From the NCBI GenBank assembly GCA_022495995.1, contig JAFEMH010007453.1, positions 1 through 64,000 of the forward strand: a stretch of DNA of 64,000 bases, read 5' to 3'. The notes beneath the pieces are model-generated. The model had not been told where the DNA came from, searched no databases, and was given only the letters and a program-made list of their open reading frames with translations. Origin of the DNA: Adenophora triphylla var. japonica (lineage: Eukaryota; Streptophyta; Magnoliopsida; Asterales; Campanulaceae). Both the position numbers and the translations under genes were made by a program. Of this stretch, positions 55,824-64,000 are shown in pieces (the first letter of the stretch is position 1; every line of letters starts with the position of its first letter).

Positions 55824-57509
55824 TGTTGGTGTAGTGCCCTAGGCTATAATTATGTTTAAACTTGAACCGTTTTGTATCATCTTTATCATTTATTATAGAG
55901 CATGTTTATTTTGTTCATTATATGTTTACATGTTTATTATATTGAACTGCGTCCCTAGTTGTTGTGAACAACTAGTATAAGTTGGTAATGGATAATCATG
56001 ATGATGATTATATGCATGGAGATGCACATTACACTTATGGATACTTGCTAAAGAACAAGTATTGGACATGACCTACTTATGAGAATTATGACATGGTCTG
56101 TTGTCATGATTAAATCTCATTATAGTCGTGTCATTGAATCCTTAGAACCTGAGATTATCATCGTCTTCCACATGATGAACATTGTGTTTGATATGGTCTA
56201 ACACTATCTTTAATCGGATAGCAATAAGGGCTATGTTGGCACGATTGGATTCTTGTAGGGAAGACTGATAGGTCAAGATGGGATTTGTCCCTCTCGTTGA
56301 GAGAGATGTTTTCTTGGGCCCCTCGATGAATAGTATTGATGAAATGTGTGGCCACACTCAAGTGATTTGATAGAGATCAAATGCATTTGGATTATCATCA
56401 TATTCGGAATCGATAAAGCATTGAACGGAATGAGTTAACATAGACCATGACTCATGTTCAATTGGACATCGTGGACAAAGGAATTGTGACATTTGATCTA
56501 TCGAGGAATTAAGCTTTGATGTTATATTAATTGGGTGGATATAATGGTTTGCTAGAAACCACTTATGTCTTGTGAGGTCATGTTTTGACTCACTACCAAC
56601 ATAATATAATTCCTATTGGGTCACACACAAAGAACGAATTGATCATTAGCTGAAAATTGGAAAATTTGGGGAAAGGCACGACTCGTGCCCTTGAGCACGA
56701 GTCGTGACAGGAGCAGTGATACGACTGCGTTTTGATGCCACCAAGGAAAGTCGTTGACTTATTGACTTTGTGGGGTGGGCACGACTCATGCCTTTGGCAC
56801 GACTCGTTCCTAAAACCAGCACGAGTGCAATTTTAGACACAATTCGTGACACAAATGGTTTTTGGCTTGGGTCACTCGTGATTGCCTGGAACGACTCGTG
56901 GCACGAGTCATGCCCAGGAGCACGAGTCGTACCCTTAGCTGATTTTGACCACTTCGCATTTTCCTTGTACGGTTTGGTTTTGATTGACAAAGAATCCTAC
57001 CCTAATATGATTTGGGGTTTATATGTGATATAAAAACAACCTTTGTGCAGCCATAAACCACCACTCTCATATCATTGTTCTAGGTTTATGAAACTCTAGA
57101 TTTTGATCTTGATTAAGAATCAAAAGGCTCCCAAATTATTCCATTGTTTTGGCTTTGATTATTGAATATTGATTCAATAATCAAGAGGATCATCTTGCAA
57201 TCCAACAAGAAGTGTTCTTGGTTCCTTCGAGTGTGGATCACCATTAGAGGGAGGTTGCTTTATCTCCTAAGGCTCGAAGATCTCCGCTGATTGATTCATC
57301 ACCAAGGTTGAACAAGGAAGATAGAAGATTCGACATCAAAATTCTAGGCTTGAATTTTGAGATCTATTTTGACAAACTAAATCGCATTCAAGGTATGTAA
57401 TTCTATTTCATGTTTTTCTAATCTCTTCATGCTAGACAGATCTAAGGGCTAGGGTTTTGATTGTTATTTCTAAGTTCTTCCGCTGCGTTTGTAATCCCAA
57501 AACCCAACA
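55824..57509 (+). repeat. 3' LTR of copia-2 (1686 bp, uninterrupted)
   Basis: TGTTGGTGTAG to AACCCAACA. It supplies the empty-site sequence for the solo LTR at 17078-19132. Flank ATAAT against GTAAT at the 5' side. Confidence 0.93.
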
Positions 57510-58142
57510 ATAATATTGTCTTTTGAACAACGGTGGGTTTCTATGGATTTTTCAATATGCTTTAGAAATAAGAGTAATACTGTGAAAATAGTGAAAAAAA
57601 TATTTAACTCTTATACCTTAGGTATAAGAGTAATTCTATTATTATACTAATTATAGGAGCGGACTTGATAATAAAACATGAGACTTTTTTATGATTTATA
57701 AAGAAACTGTGAAAATAGTGAAAAAAAAATATTTAACTCTTATACCTTAGGTATAAGAGTAATTCTATTATTATACCTAAGGTATATGAGCAGACTGGTA
57801 GGGGTAGAACAGTGGTGGGTTTCTATGAGTTTTTTAATTTGCCATAGGTATAAGAGTAATGTTGGTTTTATACCTTAGGTATAACAGTTATTATAGTTTT
57901 ATATCATAGTTTATCTATAAAACTAATTTATCTATAAAAGACTAAAATTAGTCTTATAGATAAACCATGAGGTCAAAATTAATAAAATATGAGATTTTTT
58001 TTTTTTTTTGATATTTTAAGAAAATGTAAAAAAAATGTGTAAATTATCTTATTAATTTATGGGTTATATGGAATTTTTAATTTTTATTGAAAAAATGTTT
58101 TATTGTTGAACTATAAAAAGCAAATTGTTCTTATACTTTAGC
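57510..58142. repeat. Tandem units with the palindrome CTCTTATACCT-T-AGGTATAAGAG
   Basis: Perfect 23-base palindromes at about 57604-57626 and 57735-57757 recur in ~130-bp units that also contain GGTGGGTTTCTATG and AAAATAGTGAAAAAAA. Units continue on the left side of copia-2 (15240-15419), where one unit is split by the insertion. Confidence 0.75.
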
Positions 58143-58447
58143 CAGACCCGTCTCAATAATTATTGGGGCCCTGTGCGAAATGTGAATATTGGGCCCCTAA
58201 TGTTTAAAAATTAATACAAAAAATATAATATTTATATATAAGTGTTTTTATATAAAGATTAAAGTTTTATAAAATTAAGCAATAAAATTCTAAAATAATT
58301 TATTACATTGATCATTACTTTTCGCACAACATAATTTTATTTTTTTTTGAAAGCTATATATCTAATGGACCTAGAAAAAATGGGGGCCCTCCAAAATTTG
58401 AGGCCCGGTACGAAGGAACCTCTTGCACCTAGAGAGAGTCGGCCCTG
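58143..58447. mobile_element. hAT-type MITE (305 bp)
   Basis: Ends CAGACCCGTCTC and GAGTCGGCCCTG are imperfect inverted repeats of the CAGGGCCG class; the 8-bp duplication ACTTTAGC (58135-58142, 58448-58455) is perfect and of hAT length. No coding capacity. Confidence 0.8.
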
Positions 58448-58455
58448 ACTTTAGC

Positions 58456-58861
58456 TATAAAAGCTTCAAATTGGTCTTATACTTTAGCCATAATAGTTGC
58501 ACCATTAGTGTGATAACATTTATGTAAATAAATACCTAAGGTAGACATTTTAGTAAATAAGGAATATAACTAGTGATATTTATGTAAATAAGTTAATTAA
58601 CCGGAGGGTAATAATGTAAAAAAATATAAATGTTTCCCAAATATTATATTTCACAATTATAGTTTTATTTAAATAAAATTTTGGGCCCTTCATATTTTTA
58701 TAATTTTATAATGAAAGATTAGGTCTTTTATATTTTTTTAATTTTCTGATTTTCTTTTTTAAAGTTGATATTCTTGTGAATATTTTTGAGTCTCATTAAT
58801 TAATTGTGAAATCTCATTTTTTATTTATATTTGTCAATAATGTGTTTTAACTAAAATTATA
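58456..58861. other. AT-rich stretch, nothing recognised
   Basis: One more CTTATACTTTAGCCATAATAG segment near 58478 repeats the hAT target region. No gene or known repeat seen. Confidence 0.5.
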
Positions 58862-59136
58862 CTCCCTCCGTCCCATAGATTTATGGACTTTTGGGTTTTG
58901 CACGGGGATTAAGGAGGAAATATTATATTGAAAGTGTTGTGAGTGTGAAAATAAAATAGGAGAGAGAATGAGTGGAGAGAATAGTAAATTATAATGGTGA
59001 TGTGAGTATTAAAATAATGTAGGAGAGAGAATGAGTGGAGGGAATAGTAAAGATTCCTTTCCATTTTGGGAAAGTTAGATATTATTGTGGGACGCCCAAA
59101 ATAGAAAGTTTACATATTATTGTGGGACGGAGGGAG
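58862..59136. mobile_element. Stowaway MITE (275 bp)
   Basis: CTCCCTCCGTCCCA at the left end and TGGGACGGAGGGAG at the right are perfect inverted repeats; TA dinucleotides flank both ends (58860-58861, 59137-59138). Classic Tc1/Mariner-derived Stowaway. Confidence 0.95.
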
Positions 59137-59160
59137 TATATTGTAAAATTTAGCACAAAT

Positions 59161-59235
59161 GGTGCATTAGCCGAGTGATTAAGATTTACCTTACACGTGT
59201 TAATCCCAAGTTCAACTCTCAAACTCATTTTCTTT
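59161..59235 (+). other. tRNA-like remnant (possible SINE head)
   Basis: TTAGCCGAGTGATTAAG resembles a tRNA box A and AAGTTCAACTCTC a box B, about 30 bases apart. No full cloverleaf folds, so a decayed tRNA-derived SINE is likelier than a gene. Confidence 0.4.
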
Positions 59236-59357
59236 TGGTTGGTATTTTCTTTTAATTTTTATGGAATCTAATATACAATACAAAGAGGAAAAAACTGCCT
59301 CTTAACTTGGGATAAAGAGTGGCTGTGATTAAAAGTTGGAAAATGAATTCAAGGGCT

Positions 59358-59393
59358 GAGATTGAGATTGAGATTGAGATTGAGATTGATTGA
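59358..59393 (+). repeat. GAGATT microsatellite
   Basis: About six GAGATT units, followed 90 bp later by a (CT)n run at 59477-59496. Confidence 0.85.
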
Positions 59394-59534
59394 CAGTTAT
59401 TTATTTTCCCACTCTCACGTAAGACAGTTGTTGCCTAACCTCCCCTCTCCTCTCAGTCAAACACACACTAATCCCTCTCTCTCTCTCTCTCTCTCTTCAA
59501 CACCCCTCTCGACGGCAACTTCAGGCGACAGCGA

Positions 59535-59810
59535 CATGTTAGCCGGCAACTACTTTTCCGCCCTGATTCGACGCCCTCTCCCTTCGTTGCACCGCCAAAT
59601 CAAAGCACTCCGATTCAATTCAAGGGTTTCCCAACTGCAACGGCCAAACACAGAGCGACGCAAGAAGAAGTTAGGATCGGACTCAAGTACGCCCCCTCTC
59701 ACCTTCGTTCTTCCATTTTCGTTCTCCCTTGCCGTATTTTCCTCTGGCCCCAAAGGAGGTACGACACCAGACCAATGCTCACCAAATTCGGCCTACTCAC
59801 CGAAACCCTA
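59535..59810 (+). CDS. Possible first exon of an unrecognised host gene
   Basis: A CT-rich leader like a plant 5' untranslated region precedes ATG 59535, which opens MLAGNYFSALIRRPLPSLHR, an arginine/serine-rich, acid-poor start that could be an organelle-targeting peptide, then FNSRVSQLQRPNTERRKKKL. A CAA|GTACGC site near 59687 could be a donor; otherwise the frame runs to about 59810. No domain recognised and no certain later exons, so a pseudogene or untranslated remnant is equally possible. Confidence 0.3.
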
Positions 59811-59956
59811 GAAGCCTCCCTCATCTCTCAGAACTCCAATTAATACACAACGAAAATGGGAGAACTGAGTACAGAGGCCTAACTAATTTTGATTTTCGAT
59901 TCCATCAAAATATGCTTTATTGGTTCTCAGGTGTGAGCATGGCTTTAATCTCATAA

Positions 59957-62147
59957 GGGATATCAGTCATAAGCAATTTGTAATTTTCTTTAAATCATGT
60001 TTTAGTTTATCCACTCATTTCAATATTTTTGTGTGCTTTCTTCAGTCTTTGGCAGTTTATTTAGTATAAATGTTTCGTTTGTACAATCGATTTCTATATT
60101 TTAGTGTTCTTTCTTAAGTTCAATGACCCTATCTCTCCCAATCCAGGCCAAGAAATTCAAACTCCCATTCTCTCTGCCCACTAGCTTCCAACAACGCGCC
60201 GCCATCAGGACATATTCTTTAGCATTGATGGGAAAGAACAGAAAATTGATTGCGTAATTAGAGACTGAAATTGGGTATCTTGCAATGGTTAAGAGCCACC
60301 ACGAAATCCACAGCTTCACTCTGCCGACACCATCTCAAACTCCCGCTTATTGCATAACAACCAAGAGAAGAAGGCAATCCCCACAAGTCTCGTATGTATT
60401 ACTTATTGGTTTATGATATATACAATTTGCCATTATGTATCATATTTTTAGAGCATAAACGCATGTGCACAAATATTGCCACCTTTCAATTCTAGCAAGG
60501 TCAATTATACTGGTATGTTTCTCTTTTGTGTGTGAAATTGTTAGCAATATGTGATTCCAGCTTGTTCTGCTTATGAATTTCGATATTTTGACATTATGGA
60601 AATTGAAGGCAAGTGGCGGGAGGCTTGTAATTTTTTTTTTTTTTTTGGGGAGGCTGATCGAGGCCTGCAACGGCCTGTAATCATGAAGAAGGTGGCGGTA
60701 GCAGGAGGCCGCAATTAGAGATTGAAATTGGGCATTTTGCAATGTTGTAATCCAACTCTAATGTATTAGATTTTCATGTGCATGTTACTGTGATCCTTCA
60801 TTTCGTTATTTATTTACTTAGTTATTACGGTATAAGTCATGAATGTACAAAAAGTTTGAGCAGTTTTAAATGATTGGATAATGGAGTTTTTTAGGTGTTG
60901 TATAAATTCTTTAGCATTAGATGTTTAGTAATTGAAATACCTTGAATTATTAGTTGTAAATTCGTCCCCAAATCATTTTGAGATTAATAAACGAGTCGAA
61001 CTAATTGTTGATTTGTTGTAGATTGATTTATGGTACTTACAATTTAATTACTTTTATTTGTAGGACGCAAAAGTTTCAAGAAACACTGCGATAGGACACG
61101 GTTTGTAAGTTTCTTGATCATAATGTTCACTAATAAGTTAGTGGTTGGTAGATAAGTTTCTCTGGTATATGGGAGTTTGATAATGCGGTATACTTTCTTT
61201 TCAAAAAATAAGACTGTAATGACAAAAAATAAGGTTTTGCTCTTTCATTGTGATTTAAAACCAATTTGCCAATATGCATAATTATGAAGGATAAAATATG
61301 AATCTTTACATCCCAAGGAAGTGCTCTACCACAAACGGGTTGATCACATCGAAAGATCATACATAAGTTCGGCAAAAGTATCTTTAGTATCTTTGTTCTT
61401 TTTCCCTATAAATTGTAAAGGAATGATATAATAATGTGATATGCCAATGCACCGATAATTATGTCTCTAGGTAAATCATGTGACGCATGATTGATATCCT
61501 TATTGTATACTTGAAATTAACATCTTATTGCACTTCTCCACGAAGGAAATACTTATGTCTCAAAAAGCATTCGTTCTACGTACGGGGTACATTTTAACTA
61601 TCAAAATGGTATACTCCGGTGAAGGTGGGCGAATGGACACCATGGCAATACTTCTAGAAGCGTGAAGTGTTTCACAATTGTCACAGTAAAACCGAGATGC
61701 TTTAATTGTTTTTGGTTTGGGATTGAGGTTTTATAGATGCAAAAATCATTCTCTCCTTCCATAGTAATTTAGTTGGTAATTTAGTTCGTGTGTTTTTTTT
61801 TTTTTGTTTTTTTTTTTTTTTTTTTGCTATACTCATATTCATTATTTTTCATTGGTGTTTCTATTCAGGTCACTAGACATGAAATAAATCGTTCAAACTT
61901 GGATTTTGACATTTCTCTAATTCCTTTTTAATGATTTTTTACTTACAATTTTTATTTATTTTAATTAGACTTATGTGAGTTCTAATTAGGATACGAGAGG
62001 AATTTAATATTTGAATTGTTATGACATGTTAGTTATTTGAAAATGGTACAATTTTTTATAAATGATCATATATTTTTAAAGAGTACGCCCTATGAAGCAA
62101 CTGTTTGTGTGTTGTGTTTTGTAAGAAGGCATCACGGTCTAGCCGGT
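59957..62147. other. AT-rich region with weak exon-like fragments
   Basis: ATG 60123 (44 codons, MTLSLPIQAKKFKLPFSLPT) and ATG 60285 (43 codons, MVKSHHEIHSFTLPTPSQTP) are short frames of GC-richer sequence. A segment at 61064-61106 has TTGTAG|GACGC and TTTG|TAAG-like borders. A 32-bp stretch (AATTAGAGACTGAAATTGGG) at about 60258 is repeated near 60714. T-rich runs at about 60631 and 61792. None supports a confident gene. Confidence 0.35.
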
Positions 62148-62237
62148 GATTATAAGATGGAAGTTGCTCGCCGACCTCCCATGGCGGTAACAAATGCAAT
62201 CTCTTGGAGAACCGAAGGGATACACTATAAGAAAAAT
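62148..62237 (+). pseudogene. AP-1 complex mu subunit exon fragment
   Basis: Thirty codons read DYKMEVARRPPMAVTNAISW then RTEGIHYKKN. This matches the AP-1 mu adaptin segment in which MEV-x-x-RPPMAVTNAVSWRSEGI-x-YKKN is strongly conserved; that part starts the cargo-binding mu homology domain of the clathrin adaptor. Upstream and downstream residues do not match: KKN is followed by VVCV, and GAAAAATGTAGTATGTGT is repeated at 62231 and 62254. Only one exon-sized piece is present, so it is a captured or decayed fragment. The Helitron 3' end 1.4 kb downstream suggests how it arrived. Confidence 0.7.
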
Positions 62238-62428
62238 GTAGTATGTGTATACGAGAAAAATGTAGTATGTGTGACGCCCTCAAGATTTTCCCCTGTTTTT
62301 AGCTATGTCGTCGCACAACCCGTTTGCCTCCGGCCGCCGTTCTCTTTCTTCCAAAAATTGTGAGTTTATGTAACTTTAACTTTTCTGTAAGTTTCTATTC
62401 AATTCATCATATATCCTACTCCATTCCA

Positions 62429-62769
62429 TGTAAGCTTTTTTCTGTATACAATTGTTTCATAAACATTTGGATATCTAAGTGCTGATGCTCGCAAGGGTTC
62501 ACCGCAAATTTAGCTTTCCCTCTTTCCCCTGCTCTTAGATTCACACTTTGAATCCTTACCAAGCATTTTCATGTTCCATAGCATCTATTTCAAGCTTTAA
62601 TTTGCTTTTGACAAATTTGAAAATCTTTTGATCATTTATTTTAGAACGGGATGGAGGGTTTGAGGGTGTAGGTTCCATATGATATGATACCATAAAACCT
62701 CATCAAGCAAACCATCAGGGTGAAACATGTAGGCTTTTTTCTGTATACAATTGTTTCATAAACATTTTA
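62429..62769 (+). repeat. ~40-bp direct repeat, 300 bp apart
   Basis: CTTTTTTCTGTATACAATTG and following bases occur at about 62433 and 62734. The interval and the following 800 bp show no gene; GTAAGACATTTTTAGTCTTT is tandemly repeated near 63114-63155. Confidence 0.7.
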
Positions 62770-63606
62770 GACTAATCTCCTAGCAGAAAGATGACAATGT
62801 TTTATTTGTTCAGAAATCTGAAATAGCAGGATTAATTGTAAGAGGCCCTGTGGTTCCTCAATATACGTATGTTGCCGACTTTGTATCTTATTATAAGACT
62901 TTAGTTAATAGTATTTATTATTCTAAATGTCCTAACCTTTTTTTCCCTTGAATCTCAAAGCAAAATTTTCACCTTCGGGCTCTGTTTGAAGTTAGTAAAA
63001 ACTAAATGTTATAACTTTTTATTTTAGTTTTAGCAAAGAGCAATTAGAAAAATTGGTTAGAATCTTAAATTTTGGCTTTCTACAAATTTATTTGCAAAGA
63101 ATTATCTTTATCGTAAGACATTTTTAGTCTTTCTTATCGTAAGACATTTTAGTCTTTTGGACAAATAAAACACCTAAATCACTTGAATTGAATTCTTGAT
63201 CAAATTAATAGGAGTCATACTCAATTTAATTACTGCGCCATTGAGATGAATTCTAACTTCATTTGGAGGTTGACCAAATATCGGGTGCTTCCTATTTCTT
63301 GGTCTGAAAACTCTTCATTTTCGTTGTGTGGGACATAGAGTATTGGAAAATCAAACATTTTTTTGTGTTCCATCTTGAATTCCACCTCTATAGTAGGGAG
63401 AAGTTAATTGACTAAAGTTTTTAAATCTTATGATTTGATCATTTAGCCAGTTTGGTTAGGAGCATATGTTGATCTGCTACAAACTATCAACTTAAAGACA
63501 CCAAAAAGATAATAGGTGTACTACATTTAAAACGTCATATAGTTAGCATGCGATTTCAATTTTCCCACATCTTTCTCTTTCCATACTGTCTCCCTTTTCA
63601 TACTGA

Positions 63607-63639
63607 CCCGTGCCAATGGCACGGGCATTTGAGTACTAG
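63607..63639 (+). mobile_element. Helitron 3' end
   Basis: CCCGTGCC-AAT-GGCACGGG forms an 8-bp hairpin (63607-63625), followed 10 bases later by CTAG (63636-63639) and a host T. A GC hairpin shortly before CTRR-T is the diagnostic Helitron 3' terminus. The 5' end (TC after A) was not located, so the element could span much of 60-63.6 kb, including the AP-1 mu fragment. Confidence 0.8.
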
Positions 63640-63640
63640 T

Positions 63641-64000
63641 CTATATTACAATATACCTCAAGTATAACCGCTACACAATGAATGGTTGGGATTCAATTTC
63701 ACAAAAGACAAAGAGTGGCTGAGATCATTTTGAGATAATTTTGACAGTTACATTCACTCCTCTTCCTTAAACTGTGGCTCCCAACCTCCCCAACCCTCCC
63801 CTCTCTTACATTCACAACAGTTACACTCATTTCTTCCCCCTTTCATAATCATCAAAAGTCACCAATAAAAGAACTCCGGTTCAGCAATGCCACTATATTA
63901 CCCGACTGCCATGATTCCAAATCGAAAAAAGGACAACCTTTTACTTCTTCTTCATGGATTTCGATTTCTGGTATGGATTCCGAATCAAAGAGAGATGGGA
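63641..64000 (+). other. Region resembling 59260-59560, with an open frame to the window end
   Basis: AAAGAGTGGCTG, GACAGTTA and AACCTCCCC...CCCTCCCCTCTC occur in the same order as near 59318-59455. ATG 63887 opens MPLYYPTAMIPNRKKDNLLL, still open at 64000. It may be the duplicate of the leader at 59535 or an unrelated gene start. Confidence 0.35.

Larger units (their letters stand above)
15420..57509 (+). mobile_element. Copia-2: Ty1/copia element split by four nested insertions
   Basis: The 5' LTR (15420-19165) and 3' LTR (55824-57509) are copies of one 1686-bp sequence once the solo LTR insertion is removed. A primer-binding site TGGTATCAGAGCCC follows the 5' LTR at 19167; a purine tract AAGTGGGAGAT precedes the 3' LTR. 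Gag-pol is at 43705-47084 and 55219-55809. Flanks GTAAT and ATAAT are a one-mismatch target-site duplication. Removing the inserts leaves a copia element of usual size (about 8 kb). Confidence 0.9.

Noticed and set aside
59161..59235. Functional tRNA gene
   Set aside because: Box A- and B-like segments exist but acceptor and anticodon stems do not pair convincingly.

Overview
The window is nuclear DNA of a flowering plant, almost certainly a eudicot. It is a heterochromatin-like stack of LTR retrotransposons (Ty1/copia with RVT_2-type pol, Ty3/gypsy Tat-like, Athila-like and chromovirus-like) plus Stowaway, hAT and Helitron remnants. No intact ordinary host gene is visible. The species cannot be named from the sequence. 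All comparisons were made by eye, so identities and counts are approximate.

Layout. (1) 1-7009: 3' part of a Tat-like gypsy element (called Tat-A here), with two antisense genes, three tandem-repeat arrays and a 3' LTR (4988-7009). (2) 7010-8708: a broken minus-strand gene with a PB1/MuDR-N-like domain, cut by Tat-A, behind a cluster of palindromes. (3) 8709-14709: a degenerate copia element (copia-1). (4) 15420-57509: one copia element (copia-2) whose two LTRs lie 36.7 kb apart because four later insertions sit inside it: a solo Tat-A-type LTR in its 5' LTR (17078-19132), a Tat-like element called Tat-B (19865-43524) in its leader, an Athila-like gag-pro element (29212-36537) inside Tat-B, and a tandem LTR array (47085-55218) in its reverse transcriptase gene. 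All four have perfect 5-bp target-site duplications. (5) 57510-64000: AT-rich DNA with a palindromic tandem repeat, a hAT MITE, a Stowaway MITE, a tRNA-like stretch, weak gene-like 5' ends, an AP-1 mu exon fragment and a Helitron 3' end.

Most striking pattern. Both Tat-like elements carry the same two-gene antisense cassette between pol and the 3' LTR: gene A (plant mobile domain, intron-containing, glycine-rich N terminus in Tat-B) and gene B (a PMD/DUF7745-like protein with a lysine-rich tail). In Tat-B a palindromic GCCGATCG motif, phased at about 23 bp, stands upstream of the TATA box in both LTRs and recurs upstream of both antisense genes. In Tat-A a different palindrome (AGTCCGGCCGGACT) does the same for the LTR and gene A. 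The inner Athila-like LTR has a third GC-rich palindrome with similar spacing. This suggests element-specific promoter codes shared between an LTR and its antisense cargo genes, perhaps read by the cargo proteins. Sequence alone cannot prove binding.

The nesting is internally consistent. The Athila-like LTRs differ at about three places, Tat-B LTRs at about five, and copia-2 LTRs by several percent, so the youngest element is the innermost. Tat-B has a badly broken pol yet near-identical LTRs, and the Athila-like element encodes only gag and protease. Both therefore look mobilised in trans by autonomous relatives.
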